In this document: piece after piece, positions 58,870 to 64,000 of the stretch
Position numbering within the stretch: position 1 is the stretch's first letter
Layout: each line of letters begins with the position of its first letter
Assembly: GCF_000294655.1 (NCBI RefSeq)
Contig: NZ_CAHP01000028.1
Location: 86,587 to 150,586, forward strand
Source of the DNA: Magnetospirillum molischianum DSM 120
GTDB taxonomy: Bacteria; Pseudomonadota; Alphaproteobacteria; Rhodospirillales; Magnetospirillaceae
DNA: 64,000 bases
Direction of reading: 5' to 3'
Notes under the pieces: model-generated
Seen by the model: the letters and a program-made list of their open reading frames with translations, nothing else
Database searches by the model: none
What the model was told of the DNA's origin: nothing
Program-made: the position numbers and the translations under genes

Positions 58870-59556
58870 TTGAACGAGAAGCAGCAGCATGATGCCGCCG
58901 CCGACCTTCTTATCAAGGAGGTTGACGAGGATCTGAGGCACGAGCAACTGGCGAATCTATGGAAACGCCATGGAATTCTGGTCGTTGGATTTGGCGTTGC
59001 CGCCATTCTTGCCGTTGCTGGCTGGCAAGGCTGGCGGGCTTGGGACGGACAGCAGCGCAAAGATTCTTCGCAACGCTTCCACGAGATCGCTTCTCTGCTC
59101 GAACAGGGGAAGCGCGATGAGGCGGTTGACGATCTGACCCGTCTGGCCAGCGAGGGTGCCAGCGGCTACCGCCTGCTCGCCAATCTGCGTCTTGCGGATC
59201 TGCGCCAGCAGCAGGGTGATCCGGCCGCCGCGGCCTCGATCTATCGCGCTGTGGCCGCCGATGGTTCGGTTGCGGCGGTCTATCGCGATATGGCATCGAT
59301 CCGGGCCGCATACCTGACTCTTGATGTCACCGATCCCGCTCAGTTGGACAAGGCAATGGAGCCGCTGGCGGTCGAATCCAGCTCCTGGCGCCATTCTGCC
59401 CGCGAAATCCAGGCGTTGACGGCATTGCGGCGCGGCGACAAGGTGCGCGCGGCCGAATTGTTCTCGCGCTTGGCCGAGGATGCCGCCGCTCCCGAGGGAA
59501 TGCGCACCCGCGCCGCCGAAATGCTGGCCGTCACTGGCCAGGCTGACCGGGGCTGA
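58870..59556 (+). CDS. YfgM-like membrane-anchored TPR protein (SecYEG ancillary)
   Basis: 228 residues, using TTG at 58870 with GGAGAG upstream; the nearby ATG 58856 leads to an immediate stop in another frame. A short cytoplasmic N-terminus precedes one membrane helix (about 37-57, I-L-V-V-G-F-G-V-A-A-I-L-A-V-A-G-W). A TPR-like periplasmic domain follows. This fits the YfgM/TPR_21 family, which binds SecYEG and PpiD and hands over exported proteins. The order yfgM-bamB-der matches E. coli and many proteobacteria. Confidence 0.88.
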   Translation: MNEKQQHDAAADLLIKEVDEDLRHEQLANLWKRHGILVVGFGVAAILAVAGWQGWRAWDGQQRKDSSQRFHEIASLLEQGKRDEAVDDLTRLASEGASGYRLLANLRLADLRQQQGDPAAAASIYRAVAADGSVAAVYRDMASIRAAYLTLDVTDPAQLDKAMEPLAVESSSWRHSAREIQALTALRRGDKVRAAELFSRLAEDAAAPEGMRTRAAEMLAVTGQADRG

Positions 59557-59561
59557 CAGCG

Positions 59562-60899
59562 ATGACCGCGCCCCGCGCCCCGCGTCTTGTCTTTGCCGGA
59601 GCCCTTGCGGCTTCGGTCGCCCTGTCCGGCTGCGATACCGGCTGGTTGGGAGAAAAGGCGGCGCCGCCTTTGCCGGGCAAGCGCATCTCGGTGCTGTCGC
59701 GTGAAAAGCAGATCGAACCGGAAATTGCGGGTCCGGTCTCCCGCGTTATCCTGCCGCCGCCCGAGCCGAACGAGGATTGGCCCCAGGCCGGGGGGTATTC
59801 CAACCATGCGATGCAGCACATGGTGGCAGACGGCGATCTTCAGGAACTGTGGTCGGCCAACGCGGGGAGCGGGTCGAGTAAGCGGCGCCGTCTGCTCGGT
59901 CAGCCCGTGGTCGCCAATGGCACGGTGTTTACTGTCGATGCGTCTTCGCAGGTCTGCGCCTTCAACGCGAAGACCGGCAAGCGGTTGTGGCAAGCGGATA
60001 CGACTCCCAGTGACACGTCGAACGTCTACACCAGCGGCGGCGTTGCCTATGACGAGGGGCGGATATTCGTCGCCACCGGCTTTGCCCAGGTGGTGGCGCT
60101 CGATGCCGCCTCGGGGCAAATCGTTTGGCGTCAGACGGTATCCGGGCCGATGCGCGGTGCACCCACGGTACGGGGCGGGCGTGTTTTCGCGGTGACCGTC
60201 GATAACCAGACTCATGCTCTGGCTGCCGAAGATGGTACTGTGCTGTGGACTCATTCCGGCATCACCGAAGCCACCGGCCTGCTGGCGGGCAACAGCCCGG
60301 CGGTTGATGGCAATATGGTTCTGGTCCCCTATTCTTCGGGCGAGTTGTTCGCGCTCCGGGTCGATACCGGGGTGCCGATCTGGCAGGATTCGCTGGTGAC
60401 GATCCGCCGCACCGAAATCATCGGTGCGTTGATGGATATTCGCGGCCGTCCGGCGATCGATCGCGGCCGGGTCTATGCCATCAGCAACGGCGATATGCTG
60501 GTCTGTCTCGATCAGAAGACTGGTCGCCGTCTGTGGGAAAAGGAAATCGGCGGGGTCGAAAGCCCATGGGTCGCTGGCGATTTCCTTTTTCTGTTGACCA
60601 ACAACAACGAAGCAGTCGCGGTCGAAGCCAAAACCGGCCGCATTGTTTGGGTTACCCAGATGCAAAGCTGGGAAGACCCTAAGGCAAAGGAAGGCCGTAT
60701 CTTGTGGTCGGGACCAGTTCTGGTCTCGGATCGCCTGATCCTCGGCAGTTCCGACGGCAAGCTGGTGTCGCTGTCGCCCTATACCGGCGACATGCTCGGC
60801 TGGGAGAAAGCCCCCGATGGGGTTAGTATTGCTCCGGTCGTGGCCAACGGCACCTTGTATTTCCTCACCGACGAGGCCGATCTCGTCGCCTATCGCTGA
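59562..60899 (+). CDS. bamB: Outer-membrane assembly lipoprotein BamB
   Basis: 445 residues. The lipobox V-A-L-S-G-C gives a lipidated Cys near residue 24. The rest is a PQQ/WD40-like eight-bladed propeller, with repeated blades of the form A-x-x-G-x-x-x-W (for example N-A-K-T-G-K-R-L-W-Q and D-A-A-S-G-Q-I-V-W-R). BamB assists BamA in inserting beta-barrel proteins. It starts 5 bases after the YfgM stop, and der starts 13 bases after its own. Confidence 0.93.
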   Translation: MTAPRAPRLVFAGALAASVALSGCDTGWLGEKAAPPLPGKRISVLSREKQIEPEIAGPVSRVILPPPEPNEDWPQAGGYSNHAMQHMVADGDLQELWSANAGSGSSKRRRLLGQPVVANGTVFTVDASSQVCAFNAKTGKRLWQADTTPSDTSNVYTSGGVAYDEGRIFVATGFAQVVALDAASGQIVWRQTVSGPMRGAPTVRGGRVFAVTVDNQTHALAAEDGTVLWTHSGITEATGLLAGNSPAVDGNMVLVPYSSGELFALRVDTGVPIWQDSLVTIRRTEIIGALMDIRGRPAIDRGRVYAISNGDMLVCLDQKTGRRLWEKEIGGVESPWVAGDFLFLLTNNNEAVAVEAKTGRIVWVTQMQSWEDPKAKEGRILWSGPVLVSDRLILGSSDGKLVSLSPYTGDMLGWEKAPDGVSIAPVVANGTLYFLTDEADLVAYR

Positions 60900-60912
60900 A
60901 AACTGAGAGCGC

Positions 60913-62325
60913 ATGCCCTTCACCGTCGCCATTGTCGGACGCCCTAATGTCGGCAAGTCCACCCTGTTCAACCGCCTCGTCGGGCGCAAGCTGGCGATCG
61001 TGCACGATCTGCCTGGCATCACCCGTGACCGCCGCGAAGGTCGCGCCAGCCTGATGGGGGTCGATTTCCAGGTTGTCGATACCGCCGGTTTTGAGGAACT
61101 GGGCGGCGACAGCATCGAGGCGCGGATGCGCTTTCAAACGGACCGTGCGGTTGAAGAAGCCGACGTTGCGCTGTTGCTGATCGATGCCCGTGCCGGAGTA
61201 ACTCCGCTCGACCGCCACTTCGCCGACCATCTGCGCAAGGCGAAGACCCCGGTGATTCTGGTCGCTAACAAGTGCGAAGGCAAGGCCGGCGCCCCCGGTC
61301 TTTACGAAGCTTATGGCCTGGGTATGGGCGAGCCGGTGCCGGTATCGGCCGAGCATGGCGAAGGAATGTACGAGCTGTTCGAGGCGCTGATGCCGCATGC
61401 CCAGAAGGCTGGCGTGGTGCTCGACGACGAGGACGAGGACGAATTCCCGCCATTCCCCGATGAAACCGCCGAGGCGGCCGAGGCCGAGGTCGAGTCTGAT
61501 CCCGGTCGTCCCTTGACGATGGTGATCGTCGGCCGTCCCAACGTCGGTAAATCGACGCTGGGCAACCAGTTGCTGGGCGAAGAACGGTTGCTGACCGGCC
61601 CGGAAGCGGGCCTGACCCGCGATGCCATCGGTGTCGAGTGGATCCATGGGGGGCGGGCGGTCAAGCTGGTCGATACCGCCGGCCTGCGCCGCAAGGCCAA
61701 TATTTATGACGCGGTAGAGAAGCTGTCTGTCGCCAATACCCTGGAATCGATCCGCCGTGCCGAAGTGGTGGTGCTGGTGATGGATGCCGCTCAGATTCTC
61801 GACAAACAGGATCTGACCATCCTGCGCCTGATCGCCGACGAAGGCCGGGCGCTGGTCGTCGCCGTCAACAAATGGGACGTTGTTGAGAATCCCCAGGTGG
61901 CGTTGGGACGCCTCCGCGACCGGCTGGAGACATCGGCTCCCCAGGTTAAGGGCGTGCGCACGGTAACGATGTCGGCACTGAACGGGCGCGGCATCCCTCA
62001 GTTGATGGATGCGGTGATCGACAGTTGGACGGTGTGGAACCGCCGTATTCCGACCGCGCAGCTCAATCGCTGGCTGGCCGAGGTGATCGAACGGCATCCG
62101 CCGCCCGCGCTGCCGGGCGGTCGTCGCTACAAGATCCGCTATATCACCCAGGTCAAGGCTCGTCCGCCGACTTTTGCACTCTTTGCCACCAAGCCGGACG
62201 AATTGCCCGAATCCTATGTCCGCTATCTGGTTAACGGCCTGCGCGAAGCATTCGATCTCAAAGGGGTGCCGATCCGGTTGTTCGTGCGCGGCGGGCGCAA
62301 TCCTTACGCCGATAAGGGGGCCTGA
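60913..62325 (+). CDS. der: Ribosome-assembly GTPase Der (EngA)
   Basis: 470 residues with two tandem GTPase domains. G1 motifs are [11 protein letters not shown] and [12 protein letters not shown]3 motifs are D-T-A-G-F and D-T-A-G-L; G4 motifs are N-K-C-E and N-K-W-D. A KH-like C-terminal domain follows. The first G4, N-K-C-E, ends in Glu where N-K-x-D is standard, as in some Der proteins. The linker between the domains is very acidic (D-D-E-D-E-D-E). Der acts in 50S subunit maturation. Confidence 0.96.
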   Translation: MPFTVAIVGRPNVGKSTLFNRLVGRKLAIVHDLPGITRDRREGRASLMGVDFQVVDTAGFEELGGDSIEARMRFQTDRAVEEADVALLLIDARAGVTPLDRHFADHLRKAKTPVILVANKCEGKAGAPGLYEAYGLGMGEPVPVSAEHGEGMYELFEALMPHAQKAGVVLDDEDEDEFPPFPDETAEAAEAEVESDPGRPLTMVIVGRPNVGKSTLGNQLLGEERLLTGPEAGLTRDAIGVEWIHGGRAVKLVDTAGLRRKANIYDAVEKLSVANTLESIRRAEVVVLVMDAAQILDKQDLTILRLIADEGRALVVAVNKWDVVENPQVALGRLRDRLETSAPQVKGVRTVTMSALNGRGIPQLMDAVIDSWTVWNRRIPTAQLNRWLAEVIERHPPPALPGGRRYKIRYITQVKARPPTFALFATKPDELPESYVRYLVNGLREAFDLKGVPIRLFVRGGRNPYADKGA

Positions 62326-62445
62326 CCGGCTTCCCTTCGGGGTAAATCGCCTCAATCTCGGCAACCAAACCTCGATCTTCCTTTTGTCACTTCCCGATCC
62401 TCCTGGTTCGGTTATCCTGGTTCGATGTGACGAGGATGAGGTGTT

Positions 62446-63537
62446 ATGGGAGTCGACAAGGAATTGGCCGCCGGGCTTGAGCCCGGTCTTCGCTTTGCCA
62501 TGCTCGCCACCGCCAGCGGCGGTTTTGTGGATCTGACCTGGGCCGGGGTCGAGGCCTGGACTCCTATCGACGGATTCCTGTGGATCCATCTGGAACGAGA
62601 CGACCCCGTTGCTCAGGAATGGGTGCGGACCCGCGCTGGACTCGATCCTTTGGTGGCAATGGCTTTGCTCGCCGACGAATCCCGCCCTCGGGTCGAGGAT
62701 GTGGACGACGCTCTGCTGGTGGTGCTGCGTGGCGTCAACAAACCCCGCCCCGGTGAAGACCGTCCCGGAACCGTCGATTCCGAACTGGTGCCGATTCATA
62801 TCTGGATGGAAGCTGGCCGCTGTATATCCTTGCGCGATAAGGATCACAGTCTGAACGCCTTGCGTGATCTTCGTCTTTCGATGCTGAACGGCAAGGGGCC
62901 GCGCTCCGCTGGTGGGCTGATGGCCCGAATCGCCGAGAAAGTTACCGATCATGTTGGCGATCTGGTTGACGAGTTGGAAGAGAACGTCTCGTTGCTGGAG
63001 GATCGTCTGAGCGATGCCGATGCCGGTCCCGATCTGCGCGCCGCGATAGCCGACAGTCGCCGCAGCGTGGTGCAGGTTCGGCGCTATCTGGCACCGCAGC
63101 GCGATGCGCTGTATCGGTTGCGCTCCGACGATGCGACGTGGTTGACCGATATGGCGAAAACACATCTGCGCGAGATCAGCGACCGGCTAATCCGTCATCT
63201 CGAAGATCTGGATGAGATCCGTCAACGCGCCTCTATTCTTCAGGAAGAGTTGGCAGCCGTCGTTGCGGAACAGACCAACAGTAACCTTTATACTCTCTCG
63301 GTGGTAACGGTCATCATGCTGCCGATGACATTTATCGCTGGCTATTTTGGGATGAATACCGGTGGTTTACCATTTGGTTTGGAAAATCCCTACGGAACCC
63401 TGCTGGCCAGCGTGCTGATCGCCGTGACGGCCGTTCTGACCGCGCTGATATTGCGGTACGGGATTTCCTTCGGGCGGTACGGGCGTGTTGGACAGATGCG
63501 ACGCGATAATTGTTCGGATGATGGAGGACGGGAATGA
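62446..63537 (+). CDS. zntB: CorA-family zinc/magnesium transporter (ZntB-like)
   Basis: 363 residues. A large cytoplasmic funnel domain (about 1-290, with long helices from about 165) is followed by two C-terminal membrane helices. Between them is the Y-F-G-M-N-T-G-G-L-P-F loop, whose G-M-N is diagnostic for CorA proteins; the G-G-L-P form favours ZntB. It moves divalent cations across the inner membrane. Its stop overlaps the ppk start (ATGA), so metal transport and polyphosphate synthesis are translationally coupled. Confidence 0.92.
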   Translation: MGVDKELAAGLEPGLRFAMLATASGGFVDLTWAGVEAWTPIDGFLWIHLERDDPVAQEWVRTRAGLDPLVAMALLADESRPRVEDVDDALLVVLRGVNKPRPGEDRPGTVDSELVPIHIWMEAGRCISLRDKDHSLNALRDLRLSMLNGKGPRSAGGLMARIAEKVTDHVGDLVDELEENVSLLEDRLSDADAGPDLRAAIADSRRSVVQVRRYLAPQRDALYRLRSDDATWLTDMAKTHLREISDRLIRHLEDLDEIRQRASILQEELAAVVAEQTNSNLYTLSVVTVIMLPMTFIAGYFGMNTGGLPFGLENPYGTLLASVLIAVTAVLTALILRYGISFGRYGRVGQMRRDNCSDDGGRE

Positions 63538-64000
63538 CCGCGATGACCGAGACGGTGGCGACATTGCCCGTTGACCGTTTTTTTAATCGCGAATTATCGT
63601 GGTTGGCGTTCAATACGAGGGTGATTGAGGAGGCGTTCAACCCCCGTCATCCACTGCTGGAGCGATTGCGCTTTCTGTCGATCTCGGCGTCCAATCTCGA
63701 CGAGTTCTATATGGTTCGAGTCGCCGGTCTGAAAGGGCAGGTCGAGGCCGGAGTCTCTGCGCCCAGTCAGGACGGGCTGACCCCTGCCGAGCAGTTGGAA
63801 GCGATCAGCCGCTATGCCGCCGAATTGATGGCGACCCAATATCGCGGCTGGCGCGAATTGAAAAGCGAGCTTCAGGCGGTCGGTATTACCGTGGTCAAGA
63901 CCGATCATCTGACCATCGAAGACACTGTCTGGATGGGACAGACCTTCGACGAGCAGATATTTCCGGCGCTGACTCCGCTGGCGATCGATCCAGCCCATCC
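63534..64000 (+). CDS. ppk: Polyphosphate kinase 1, 5' part only
   Basis: The first 155 residues are visible; the gene runs out of the window. The N-terminal domain has R-F-F-N-R-E-L-S-W-L-A-F-N-x-R-V, E-R-L-R-F-L-S-I-S-A-S-N-L-D-E-F-Y-M-V-R-V-A-G-L and I-F-P-A-L-T-P-L-A-I-D, all typical of PPK1. The enzyme polymerises the gamma phosphate of ATP into polyphosphate. The catalytic His residues lie beyond the end. Start ATG 63534 overlaps the zntB stop. Confidence 0.95.
   Translation, partial: MTAMTETVATLPVDRFFNRELSWLAFNTRVIEEAFNPRHPLLERLRFLSISASNLDEFYMVRVAGLKGQVEAGVSAPSQDGLTPAEQLEAISRYAAELMATQYRGWRELKSELQAVGITVVKTDHLTIEDTVWMGQTFDEQIFPALTPLAIDPAH

Noticed and set aside
59340..61115. A 591-codon minus-strand frame
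   Set aside because: Antisense shadow of bamB and the end of the yfgM gene; no motifs and no ribosome site.
60865..63165. A 766-codon open frame on the minus strand
   Set aside because: It lies antisense to der and zntB, both unmistakable. The translation is Gln/His/Arg-rich without domain motifs, as expected from the complement of GC-biased codons.

Overview
The window reads as chromosomal DNA of an alphaproteobacterium, most likely a Rhodospirillales member (Rhodospirillaceae-like). Three things point there: moderately high GC, the run tpiA-secG-pyrG-kdsA-eno followed by ppiD-trpE, and the density of PAS/two-component signalling genes. The genus is not proved. I see about 50 protein genes and no tRNA, rRNA or CRISPR array. 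One edge gene is cut at each end: a DUF697-type membrane protein at the left and polyphosphate kinase at the right.

Layout. 1-6547 (- strand): after the DUF697 fragment comes a tightly overlapped cassette, read from 6547 downward. It encodes a Sfp-type phosphopantetheinyl transferase, two PvdE-like peptide-export ABC half transporters, a type II thioesterase and a TAXI-type periplasmic binding protein. These are the accessory parts of a nonribosomal peptide or siderophore pathway, but no synthetase is present. 6641-8678: a strong hairpin, phosphoglucomutase and a mini membrane ORF. 8825-15585: an eight-PAS hybrid kinase of 1865 residues, translationally coupled to a REC-histidine kinase. 15600-26467: tyrosine phosphatase, sirtuin, two tandem Kup potassium transporters, an acyl-CoA synthetase/GNAT protein, and a MaoC-Pta/AckA pair. 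The last three plus the sirtuin form an acetyl-phosphate/protein-acetylation neighbourhood. 26539-37396: small proteins, cinA-C/pgpA, a NarL-type regulator, a PAS-DHp-REC protein without an ATPase domain, cell-wall enzymes (M15/DUF882 and YcbB-like L,D-transpeptidase), rhodanese, a DsbD/ScsB-like reductase, and a REC-pentapeptide-repeat protein. 37529-48256: an Atm1-like ABC exporter and the housekeeping run tpiA to trpE. 48257-48993: a decayed stretch with a trpE terminator, a possible LysR remnant and an IS3-family transposase remnant.

48994-57597 is the most interesting part. A secreted FecR-like protein, a CHASE2-adenylate cyclase and a signal-peptide-bearing TPR-CHAT protein with intact His/Cys lie in one direction. 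An OmpR-type regulator converges on them. A membrane protein with a kinase ATPase domain, but no visible phospho-accepting histidine helix, diverges from that regulator. My reading (inference) is an envelope-sensing module that joins cAMP production to a caspase-like peptidase. 57665-64000: a Cys-rich lipoprotein, a thioredoxin-fold protein, the yfgM-bamB-der envelope/ribosome cluster, zntB, and the start of ppk.

Starts were moved inward wherever a Shine-Dalgarno sequence, signal peptide or ATGA overlap supported it. All functions are from reading translated motifs, not from database searches.
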